Of a stretch of 10,980 bases of DNA, positions 1 through 7,518 are shown piece by piece. The notes under the pieces were generated by a model. It did no database searches, had not been told where the DNA came from, and saw only the letters and a list, made by a program, of their open reading frames with translations. How positions within the stretch are numbered: position 1 is the stretch's first letter; each line of letters begins with the position of its first letter. Origin of the DNA: Tannerella sp. (lineage in GTDB: Bacteria > Bacteroidota > Bacteroidia > Bacteroidales > Tannerellaceae); contig JAISGW010000125.1 in NCBI GenBank assembly GCA_031262895.1, positions 1-10,980 of the forward strand. The letters are read 5' to 3'. A program made the position numbers and the translations under genes.

Positions 1-535
1 CGCCTCCGTCAAGACCCGTATCACGGAACTCAAGGATTTCGCACGCATCACCTTGGAACCCGGCGCTATGCAGACGTTGCATTTTGAATTGAAGCCTTAT
101 CAGTTGTCCTTGTTGAACGATAAAATGGACAGGGTAGTGGAACCGGGCGAGTTTAAGATACTTGTGGGCGGAGTCAGCCCTGCCTATAAGGCGGACGACC
201 GTATCAAAGACAGCCTGGGGTATCCCGACAGCAGCCGCGGCCTCAGCATGATGCTCGACTATCCCCGCTCTTTTGCCGCCGACTTTACCTTGGCTTACGG
301 CGGTCTGCAAGGCAAAGGCGCCGAACGTACGATCTCCGTCAAAGTGAGCAACAAGGGCAACTTAACGGATGTGGGGAAAGTCTATCTCTATATCGACGGA
401 CTGCGTTCCGAAGAATTTCATCATTACGAGTTGGCTCCCGGCCAGTCGAAAATGATTTCCTTTGTCTTGGGCAAGACGAAGGAAAAACACTTGGATTTCA
501 CTACAAAATATAAGAATCTCAGTATAAGTTTATAG
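1..535 (+). CDS. GH3 beta-glycosidase, C-terminal part only (5' end outside window)
   Basis: Only the last 177 codons are present; the frame is open from base 2 and stops at TAG 533-535. The first ~58 visible residues match the fibronectin-III-like domain that ends many family GH3 beta-glucosidases/beta-xylosidases: an 'ELKDFARITLEPG' strand, a 'LHFEL' strand and the closing 'VEPGEFKILVGG' motif. The catalytic (alpha/beta)8 and sandwich domains lie upstream and cannot be checked, so substrate specificity is not visible. About 115 residues follow the Fn3-like domain, and their middle ('ISVKVSNKGNLTDVGKVYLY', later 'ELAPGQSK') reads like a CARDB/Fn3-type beta-sandwich. In a xyloglucan setting the enzyme would be the periplasmic beta-glucosidase that trims backbone glucose once xylose is removed; this is inference from neighbours. 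The next gene starts 3 nt after the stop, so the two are almost certainly co-transcribed. The internal TTG at base 53 is not the real start, because family homology continues upstream of it. Confidence 0.85.
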   Translation, partial: ASVKTRITELKDFARITLEPGAMQTLHFELKPYQLSLLNDKMDRVVEPGEFKILVGGVSPAYKADDRIKDSLGYPDSSRGLSMMLDYPRSFAADFTLAYGGLQGKGAERTISVKVSNKGNLTDVGKVYLYIDGLRSEEFHHYELAPGQSKMISFVLGKTKEKHLDFTTKYKNLSISL

Positions 536-538
536 CTC

Positions 539-2770
539 ATGAAAAAGAAACAGTTTATCATAGTCGGTTTGGCGGCCGCTTTCTTAGGACTCTGCGCCGC
601 TCCTGCCGCCGCGCAGGATAATCCCATCATAAGGGATATGTACACAGCCGACCCTTCGGCTCATGTCTGGAAAGACGGACGCTTGTATGTCTACGCCTCT
701 CACGACATCGCTCCGGCGCGGGGCTGCGACCTTATGGACCAATACCATGTATTTTCCACGAACGACATGCTGCATTGGACCGACCACGGCGAGATACTCC
801 GTGCCAGCCAGGTGCCCTGGGGCAAGAAATTGAAGCATAACGCAACCTTCATGTGGGCACCTGATTGCGCTTACAAGGACGGGAAATACTATTTCTACTT
901 TCCGCATCCCGCCTCCGACCCTTGGAACAAGACCTGGAAGATAGGCGTTGCCGTCAGCAACAAGCCGGCTTCCGGCTTCAAGGTTATCGGCTACGTTAAA
1001 GGCGCCAAAGCCCTTATCGACCCCTGCGTGTTCACCGACGATGACGGTCAGGTCTATTTCTATCAGGGTGGCGGAGGTACCTGCCTCGGCGGCAAGCTGA
1101 AGAGCAACATGATGGAAATCGACGGCCCGCTGCAAACCATGCAGGGTTTGGTGGATTTCCATGAAGCCACTTGGGTGCATAAATACAAAGGCGTTTATTA
1201 CCTTTCTTATTCCAATAACCATGATAACCAGCGTTCCAAAGACGGGGTGAAGGGGAACAATGAGATGTGCTATGCCACGAGCAACAGTCCCTTAGGACCT
1301 TGGACTTATCGCGGCATTTATATTTATCCGACCGACAGCTACACAGACCATGGCTCTATCGTGGAATACAAGGGTCAATGGTACGCCTTTTACCACAACA
1401 GTGCGCTCTCCAAGATGAAGGGCGAACAGAACGATTGGCTGCGTTCCGTTTGTGTGGACAAATTGTATTACAACCCGGACGGCAGCATTCGGCCGGTCGT
1501 CCAGACAGGGGCGGATGCACAGCCGAATCCATCGGCCAATGCCGACATACAGCCTTATGCGGCTACGGGCGACCTCGTTTCCGTCAAGGACTTTGGCGCT
1601 AAGGGCGACGGCAAGACCGACGATACGGAAGCCTTCCAAAAGGCGCTGGATTCCTTTGGCCCGCAAGGCGGTACCGTGTATGCGCCCAGAGGAACTTATT
1701 TCTTTGCCGGCGACCTGAATATCCCGCAGGCGGTTACTCTGAAAGGCGCCTTCGAATCGGTGCCTTCGCACGACGGCATTCGTAATCCTAAGGACGGCGA
1801 CAAGCCGGGCAGTGACGGCACGACCTTCTTGGTCACGGCCGACCGCGGCAATGAATCGGGGCAACCCTTCATCACCCTGCACACCAACAGCACGCTGCGT
1901 GGCGTCCTCCTCTATTGGCCGCTGCAAGACCCGAACAAGATTCCCGACCCTTATCCCTGGGGCATCGCCCTGCGCGGGAACAATCCGGCACTGCTCGATG
2001 TGGAGTTGCTCAATCCCTACAACGGCATCGACGCTTCCGACAACGCAAGGGCCTTGATTCGCAACATCAGCGGGCAACCCCTGCGTCGCGGCATTTTCGT
2101 GGACGGCATCTACGACATCGGCCGTATAGAAAACGTGCATTGGAATCCCTGGTGGAGCATGAAGCCCGTCCTCTTCAAATGGCAGAAAGAAAACGGCGTG
2201 GGCTTCATCTTCGAACGTACGGACTGGCATTACGTGTTCAATACCTTCTGTTTCGGGTATAAGATAGGTTATAAGTTTGCCCAAAGCGCCAAGGGCGTCT
2301 GCAACGGCAACTTCCTCGGCATTGGCGCCGACGACTGCGGCATCTCTGTTCTGGTCGACCAGTGCGCCCCTTACGGCCTGCTGATTACCAACGGCGAGTT
2401 TGTCGCCATGCAGGACAAGAACCCGACGATGGTCGTCGTCAGTCCTTCCAACCGGGGCAATGTACGCTTCGTCAACTGCGCCTTCTGGGGGCCTTGCAAC
2501 CAAAACGCCCTCATTGACGGTACGGGCAATATCGGCTTCACCGATTGCATCTTCGCCCAATGGGACCGCAACAAAGAAGGACGTGCCGCCATCCAGGCGA
2601 AGGGCGGGACGCTCCTCATGCGTGGCTGCGAATTTGAAACCGACGCGCCGCAGTTCAGCCTTGGTAATCAGGTACGCGCCGTCATCACGGCCAATACCGT
2701 CAAAGGCAAGGTGCGCATCATCGGCAAGAAATCGAAACGCGTCTATTCGGCAGGTAATATCGGAGATTGA
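539..2770 (+). CDS. secreted GH43 glycosidase fused to a pectate-lyase-type beta-helix domain
   Basis: 743 residues. Residues 1-25 form a signal peptide (KKK, then a hydrophobic core ending APAAA before QDN). Cys19 is not in a good lipobox, so a soluble periplasmic protein is likely. Residues ~27-322 are a five-bladed GH43 beta-propeller. The expected catalytic acids are visible: D38 in 'TADPS' (base), D161 in 'LIDPC' (pKa modulator) and E209 in 'DFHEATW' (acid), with the active-site His at H271 in 'TDHGS'. GH43 inverting enzymes of this kind are usually alpha-L-arabinofuranosidases or beta-xylosidases; the sequence alone does not decide. A ~20-residue Ala/Pro/Asn-rich linker (323-344) leads to residues 345-743, a right-handed beta-helix of the Pectate_lyase_3 type. 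It opens with the typical 'VKDFGAKGDGKTDDTEAFQ' and 'PRGTYFF' motifs and continues with many short strands. I see no clear lyase catalytic set in it, so it may bind rather than cleave, or carry an unassigned activity. The reading frame is continuous through the junction. The ATG at 539 is favoured because it gives the signal peptide; no Shine-Dalgarno is present, as is common in Bacteroidota. Confidence 0.9.
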   Translation: MKKKQFIIVGLAAAFLGLCAAPAAAQDNPIIRDMYTADPSAHVWKDGRLYVYASHDIAPARGCDLMDQYHVFSTNDMLHWTDHGEILRASQVPWGKKLKHNATFMWAPDCAYKDGKYYFYFPHPASDPWNKTWKIGVAVSNKPASGFKVIGYVKGAKALIDPCVFTDDDGQVYFYQGGGGTCLGGKLKSNMMEIDGPLQTMQGLVDFHEATWVHKYKGVYYLSYSNNHDNQRSKDGVKGNNEMCYATSNSPLGPWTYRGIYIYPTDSYTDHGSIVEYKGQWYAFYHNSALSKMKGEQNDWLRSVCVDKLYYNPDGSIRPVVQTGADAQPNPSANADIQPYAATGDLVSVKDFGAKGDGKTDDTEAFQKALDSFGPQGGTVYAPRGTYFFAGDLNIPQAVTLKGAFESVPSHDGIRNPKDGDKPGSDGTTFLVTADRGNESGQPFITLHTNSTLRGVLLYWPLQDPNKIPDPYPWGIALRGNNPALLDVELLNPYNGIDASDNARALIRNISGQPLRRGIFVDGIYDIGRIENVHWNPWWSMKPVLFKWQKENGVGFIFERTDWHYVFNTFCFGYKIGYKFAQSAKGVCNGNFLGIGADDCGISVLVDQCAPYGLLITNGEFVAMQDKNPTMVVVSPSNRGNVRFVNCAFWGPCNQNALIDGTGNIGFTDCIFAQWDRNKEGRAAIQAKGGTLLMRGCEFETDAPQFSLGNQVRAVITANTVKGKVRIIGKKSKRVYSAGNIGD

Positions 2771-2775
2771 GCATG
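2762..2775 (+). promoter_or_regulatory. Shine-Dalgarno-like GGAG deciding the start of the GH95-GH31 gene
   Basis: GGAG at 2762-2765 lies inside the last codons of the GH43 gene, 7 nt before ATG 2773. That spacing suits ribosome binding. The same site would be only one base from the alternative TTG at 2767, so it argues for the ATG. The stop of the upstream gene (2768-2770) lies between the site and the start codon, so ribosomes ending GH43 translation could re-initiate here. Shine-Dalgarno use is weak in Bacteroidota, which limits confidence. Confidence 0.35.
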
Positions 2776-5700
2776 ATACGGCAAACGCATATCCTTTTCG
2801 TTTTATGCCTCATGGGGCTTGCTACGCCTTCACCCCGTCTGGGGGCGGAGGCCTTGCTTCGGGATACGATAGACGCCCGTTGGGCAGATTCCGCCTCCTT
2901 GGTGGGGAAGGCGTCCGCTTCCCTTCAGACGAAAGACCTGCTGTGGTATCGCCGGCCGGCACAGGTATGGGAAGAAGCCCTGCCGCTGGGCGACGGGTAT
3001 TTGGGCGCCATGGTCTTCGGCGGCGTGGCCGACGAGCGCATACAGCTCAACGAGCATACGCTTTGGGACGGTTATCCCTTAGACCCGAATAACCCGGCCG
3101 GCCGCAAGGCCTTACCCGAACTACAAAAGCTCCTGTTTGAGGACAAGAACAACGAAGCCGTGGCGCTTGCCGAAAAAACTATGCTGGGGATTCCTAAAAA
3201 CATCAAGTCCTACCAATCCTTGGGCGAACTCTGGTTTGAAACGCCGGAACGAGAGGCGGAAAATTACCTCCGCAGCCTCGACCTCTCAACGGCTGTGGCC
3301 AAGGTGGATTATCAAGCGGAAGGCGTCCGTTTCCATAGGGAATACTTCATCTCAGAGGCCACCCATGCCCTGATGGTTCGCATCACGGCCGACCAGCCGC
3401 ATCGAATCAGCCTTTCCTTGCAACTCAAGCGGGCGCAAGATGCCCGGACCACCAAGGTGGGTGCTGACGAACTGCTGATGAGCGGCCGTATCCATTGCCT
3501 TGATAAAAGCGGAAAAGAACGGGGCTTGCATTTTGCCGCACGCTTGAAAGCCGTGGCCGAAGGCGGTACGGTTCAAGTGCGGCAAAGGTCCGGTCAAGCC
3601 CTCTGCCTGCAGGTTTCCCAAGCCGATACCCTGACGCTTTACTTGGTCGGGGCAACCGATTATCCCGGCCTGGCCAATTTGAAAAGAGGCATCTCCACTC
3701 TTTCCGGAAATCCTTCGGAGAAAACGGCTACGGCTTTGGCCGTCGTCCTTCAGCAAGCTTACGGGCAATGGAAAACACGGCACATAGCCAATTATCAAAA
3801 ATATTTCAAGCGGGTAGACCTGCAGTTGGGCACTGTCCCCGACACGCTCAAGAGCAAGCCTACCGATGAACGCCTGCGGCTGGCACATGAGACAGGAATC
3901 CCCGACCTCGGCTTGGTGCAGACGTATTTCCAGTACGGGCGTTATCTGCTGATTAGCTCTTCCCGGCCCGGCGGCATGCCCGCCAACTTGCAAGGACTCT
4001 GGGCTTGGCAGATGAACGCGCCTTGGAATGCGGATTACCATACGAATATCAACTTCCAGATGAATTACTGGCCGGCGGAAATCACCAACCTTTCGGAGAT
4101 GCACCTGCCTTATTTCGATTTGGTGGATATGCTGGTAAAACCAGGCGAACGAACGGCGAAGGTCCTTTACGGTGCCCGCGGCTGGGTGGTCCATCATCTG
4201 ACCGACGCCTGGGGATTCACGGCGCCCGCCGACGGCCCTCAAGGTATTTGGCCGATGGGCGCCGCCTGGCTTTCGCGCCAATATTGGGAACATTTCGCTT
4301 ATACGGGCGATACGGCCTTCCTTGCTCGACGCGCTTGGCCGGTCATGAAAGGAGCTGCCCGCTTCATACTGGATTTCTTAGTCAAGGCGCCTGCCGGTAC
4401 GGCTTATGCCAGAAAATGGGTGACGGCGCCTTCTTATTCGCCGGAGAATTCCTTCTACCTCCCGAATGGAAAAATATCTGAATTCACCTACGGGGCGACG
4501 ATGGACTTGGAAATCATCCATGATCTGCTGACTCATTGCATTGATGCGGCCAATATTTTGGGCATAGACCGGAAATTCCGCGACGAATGCGAAAACGCTT
4601 TGAAACATCTTCCCGGCATACGCATCAGCCCTGCGACGGGCCGCATCATGGAATGGGCGGAGGATTATAAGGAAGTGGACCCGCATCACCGGCATACCTC
4701 GCATCTTTTCGGCTTATTTCCCGGCGACCAGATTACGCCGGAAGGGACGCCGGCTCTGGCCGAAGCCGCCCGCCAGACCTTGATTGCCCGTGGCGACGGC
4801 GGTACGGGTTGGAGCCTGGCTTGGAAAATCAATATGTGGAACCGCCTGCATGAGGGCGACCATGCCTTTCGCCTCCTTTCCAAGCTGCTGGCAGATAAAA
4901 CGCTGCCCAATCTGTTCGATAACCATCCGCCTTTCCAAATCGACGGCAATTTCGGCGCGACGGCAGCTATCGCAGAGATGTTCCTGCAAAGCCAACGGCG
5001 CCTGCCCGACGGCAGCTACGAACTCGACTTGCTGCCGGCGCTTCCCTCGGCCATGGCTGCCGAAGGTTACGTGACGGGATTGCGGGCCAGGGGCGGATAC
5101 ACTGTTGACTTGTCCTGGCACAACGGCTTCTTGGCCGAAGCACGTATACGGGCCGACCATGACGGCAACTTACACCTGCGCTACCGTACACATGCCATTG
5201 AACATGCGATGCGGGCGGGCGACACGTACACCTTGCGCCCTACCGTGGGACTGCCGCAGGGCTTTGGTTTACGCACGCAAGGCATGGACATCAAGGTGCA
5301 GTTCTTCAGCCCCGACATCGTACACGTCTACAAGACACCCGTCGGCAAGCCGTATCAAAAGCATAGCCTTTCGGTAGTCGGGAGGCCGGAAGAGGTTCCG
5401 GTGACTTGCGGCGGAAAAGGCAAGCTCTCCTACGTGGCTTCTTCTAAATGGATGGTCATCGTGAACACAGAGAACGGCCATATCGGTTTTTACAATATGA
5501 AAACGGAGGGGCGCGTCTTGCAGGACTCGCTCACCCGCTTCACGCCCGTCGAAGATGCCGGAAAGCCTTCGTACCGGGTCAACAATGTTTTCCAATTGGA
5601 AGGAAAAGGCCCTATTTACGGCATCGGACAGGTCATGGACGGGAAGATGAACCGCCGCGGGACGGCTTACCACCTGCAGAACGAGAACATGTTCACCTAT

Positions 5701-7518
5701 TCGCCCTATTTCTTCTCAGCCGAGAAAGGCTACGCCGTCTTTTGGGATAATTATTCCATTTCCGACTTCTCCGACAGCCCGCAGGGGCTTTCGTTCAAGA
5801 GCCTTGGACATTGCGCCGACTATTATTTCATTGGTGGGGGCACAGCCGACGGCGTCATTGCCGGCCTGCGCGAGTTGACCGGGCAGGTGCCCATGCTCCC
5901 GCTTTGGGCTTACGGCTATTTTCAAAGCAAGGAGCGTTACACTACGCAATTCGAAAGCCTCGACGTGGTGAAGAAATACCGCGCCCTGAAGATACCCCTC
6001 GACTGTATCATACAGGATTGGCGTTATTGGCCGGAATATCCGAACGACAGCCTGTGGAACGCCCAGCGTTTCGACCCGAAACGTTTTCCCGCCCCACGCC
6101 AATGGGCCGATGAAATACACCGCTTGCATGCCAAGCTGATGATTGTCACTTGGCCGGACTTCGGGCCTTTGACTCCTCAATACAAGGCCATGGAAAAGGC
6201 CGGCCACCTGCTGGGCTTTTACGGCTTCCCGCCCAACAGCGGTGCCCGTCCGTACGACGTCTTCAGCCTTGAAGCCCGCGACATCTTTTGGAAATACCTC
6301 GACAAGGGTATCTTCAGCTATATAGGCAACGATGCCTGGTGGTTAGATTCCACCGAACCCGATCACGTCTATCCGAAGCCTTCCGATTTCGACACGCCCA
6401 CCGCCTGCGGCTCCTTCCGCAGCGTGAAAAACGCTTACAGCATGATGCATAACCGGGGCATTGCGGAGCACCAGAAACAGGAGACCAAAGCCAAACGGGT
6501 TGTCCTCCTGACACGTTCCGGCTTCATCGGCCAGCAACGCTACGGCTCGGATACCTGGAGCGGCGACGTGCGCTCTACCTGGGATATGCTGGCCAAGCAA
6601 ATCCCGGCCGCCATGAACTTTACCCTGATGGGCCTGCCTTATTGGAACAGCGATATCGGCGGCTTCTTTGCCAACGACTGGAACAAAGTCGGCGGCGTGA
6701 AGAACCCGGAATTCCGAGACCTGTACGTTCGTTGGCTGCAATTCGCCACCTTCTGCCCGATGATGCGTTCGCACGGCACGGGCCTGCCGCGTGAGATATG
6801 GAACTTCGGCAAACGGGGAACGCCCTATTACGACGCCATCGCCCGGATGATACGTCTCCGCTACCGTCTCTTGCCTTATATCTATGGCACGGCCTGGGAG
6901 GTGTCGGCGCATCAGGGCACTTTCATGCGCCCGTTGGTGATGGATTTCGCCGCCGACCCGCATACGGCCGACCTGGGCAGCGAATATCTCTTCGGGCACG
7001 CCATCCTCGTGACGCCCGTCACCCAACATGCCGTCGGTTCTTGGCCGGTCTATCTACCCAAGGGCACCGACTGGTGGGACTTCTGGACTAACGAGAAGCT
7101 GCAGGGCGGACAATACGTCCATCGCGCCCTAAGCCAGGACATCTTGCCCCTGTATGTGCGGGCCGGCAGCATCCTCCCCTTTGGCCCGAAAGTGCAATGG
7201 GCTACCGAAAAGCCCTGGAACGAGCTGGAAATCCGCGTGTATCCGGGTGCCGACGGGGATTTTCTCCTTTATGAAGACGAGGACGACAACTATGACTACG
7301 AAGCCGGCGCTTATTCCACCATCCGTTTCCATTGGGACGAAGTCAAGCATACGCTGCGCATCGGCGTCAGGCAAGGCTCCTTCCCCGGCATGTTGCAGAA
7401 ACGGAAGTTCCGGATTGCCCTGGCGATTACGGCGGCAGCTCCCGGCGATAGCCCGGCCAAACACGTGAAAGAAGTTTCTTACGAGGGGAAAGAATTAATT
7501 ATCAAGATGCCCCGATGA
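2773..7518 (+). CDS. bifunctional GH95 alpha-L-fucosidase / GH31 alpha-xylosidase fusion
   Basis: 1581 residues from ATG 2773; a TTG at 2767 would add two. A signal peptide occupies about 1-25 (hydrophobic ILFVLCLMGLA, cleavage near LGA/EA). About 30 residues of unassigned sequence follow. Residues ~56-823 are a full GH95 enzyme: N-terminal 'EALPLGDGYLGAMVFGG', and in the (alpha/alpha)6 barrel 'HTNINFQMNYWPAE' with N425 and N427, E558 in 'SYSPENS', and D724 in 'FQIDGNFG'. These correspond to the N421/N423/E566/D766 set of Bifidobacterium AfcA, an inverting alpha-1,2-L-fucosidase. Residues ~836-1581 are a full GH31 enzyme: an N-terminal beta-sandwich, a barrel opening 'LPLWAYGYFQSKERY', the 'IIQDWRYW' strand typical of xyloglucan alpha-xylosidases such as CjXyl31A, nucleophile D1192 in 'AWWLDSTEPD', acid/base D1265 in 'TWSGDV', and C-terminal sandwiches. 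No PA14 insertion is seen between 'NYSISDF' and 'DYYFIGGG', unlike CjXyl31A. The two enzymes are joined by only a dozen or so residues and both catalytic sets are intact. The likely job is removing terminal fucose and, after galactose release by the coupled GH2 gene, xylose from xyloglucan oligosaccharides in the periplasm. Confidence 0.93.
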   Translation: MIRQTHILFVLCLMGLATPSPRLGAEALLRDTIDARWADSASLVGKASASLQTKDLLWYRRPAQVWEEALPLGDGYLGAMVFGGVADERIQLNEHTLWDGYPLDPNNPAGRKALPELQKLLFEDKNNEAVALAEKTMLGIPKNIKSYQSLGELWFETPEREAENYLRSLDLSTAVAKVDYQAEGVRFHREYFISEATHALMVRITADQPHRISLSLQLKRAQDARTTKVGADELLMSGRIHCLDKSGKERGLHFAARLKAVAEGGTVQVRQRSGQALCLQVSQADTLTLYLVGATDYPGLANLKRGISTLSGNPSEKTATALAVVLQQAYGQWKTRHIANYQKYFKRVDLQLGTVPDTLKSKPTDERLRLAHETGIPDLGLVQTYFQYGRYLLISSSRPGGMPANLQGLWAWQMNAPWNADYHTNINFQMNYWPAEITNLSEMHLPYFDLVDMLVKPGERTAKVLYGARGWVVHHLTDAWGFTAPADGPQGIWPMGAAWLSRQYWEHFAYTGDTAFLARRAWPVMKGAARFILDFLVKAPAGTAYARKWVTAPSYSPENSFYLPNGKISEFTYGATMDLEIIHDLLTHCIDAANILGIDRKFRDECENALKHLPGIRISPATGRIMEWAEDYKEVDPHHRHTSHLFGLFPGDQITPEGTPALAEAARQTLIARGDGGTGWSLAWKINMWNRLHEGDHAFRLLSKLLADKTLPNLFDNHPPFQIDGNFGATAAIAEMFLQSQRRLPDGSYELDLLPALPSAMAAEGYVTGLRARGGYTVDLSWHNGFLAEARIRADHDGNLHLRYRTHAIEHAMRAGDTYTLRPTVGLPQGFGLRTQGMDIKVQFFSPDIVHVYKTPVGKPYQKHSLSVVGRPEEVPVTCGGKGKLSYVASSKWMVIVNTENGHIGFYNMKTEGRVLQDSLTRFTPVEDAGKPSYRVNNVFQLEGKGPIYGIGQVMDGKMNRRGTAYHLQNENMFTYSPYFFSAEKGYAVFWDNYSISDFSDSPQGLSFKSLGHCADYYFIGGGTADGVIAGLRELTGQVPMLPLWAYGYFQSKERYTTQFESLDVVKKYRALKIPLDCIIQDWRYWPEYPNDSLWNAQRFDPKRFPAPRQWADEIHRLHAKLMIVTWPDFGPLTPQYKAMEKAGHLLGFYGFPPNSGARPYDVFSLEARDIFWKYLDKGIFSYIGNDAWWLDSTEPDHVYPKPSDFDTPTACGSFRSVKNAYSMMHNRGIAEHQKQETKAKRVVLLTRSGFIGQQRYGSDTWSGDVRSTWDMLAKQIPAAMNFTLMGLPYWNSDIGGFFANDWNKVGGVKNPEFRDLYVRWLQFATFCPMMRSHGTGLPREIWNFGKRGTPYYDAIARMIRLRYRLLPYIYGTAWEVSAHQGTFMRPLVMDFAADPHTADLGSEYLFGHAILVTPVTQHAVGSWPVYLPKGTDWWDFWTNEKLQGGQYVHRALSQDILPLYVRAGSILPFGPKVQWATEKPWNELEIRVYPGADGDFLLYEDEDDNYDYEAGAYSTIRFHWDEVKHTLRIGVRQGSFPGMLQKRKFRIALAITAAAPGDSPAKHVKEVSYEGKELIIKMPR
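7515..7518 (+). other. ATGA stop-start overlap coupling GH95-GH31 to GH2
   Basis: The start codon ATG (7515-7517) of the GH2 gene overlaps the TGA stop (7516-7518) of the fusion gene. Such ATGA overlaps normally couple translation, so the two proteins should be made in linked amounts. The leader just before is AT-rich (around 7491-7506) and has no well-spaced Shine-Dalgarno, consistent with re-initiation by the terminating ribosome. Confidence 0.75.

Noticed and set aside
53..55. TTG at 53 as start of an independent small gene
   Set aside because: The same frame is open to the window edge, and the upstream residues continue the GH3 Fn3-like domain, so this is an internal codon of a truncated gene.
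1292..2560. 422-codon minus-strand open frame
   Set aside because: Antisense to the GH43-beta-helix gene with no recognisable motifs; the + strand reading is strongly supported.
2767..2775. TTG at 2767 as start of the GH95-GH31 gene
   Set aside because: ATG at 2773 is a stronger codon, has a GGAG 7 nt upstream, and still gives the whole signal peptide; TTG would add only two residues.
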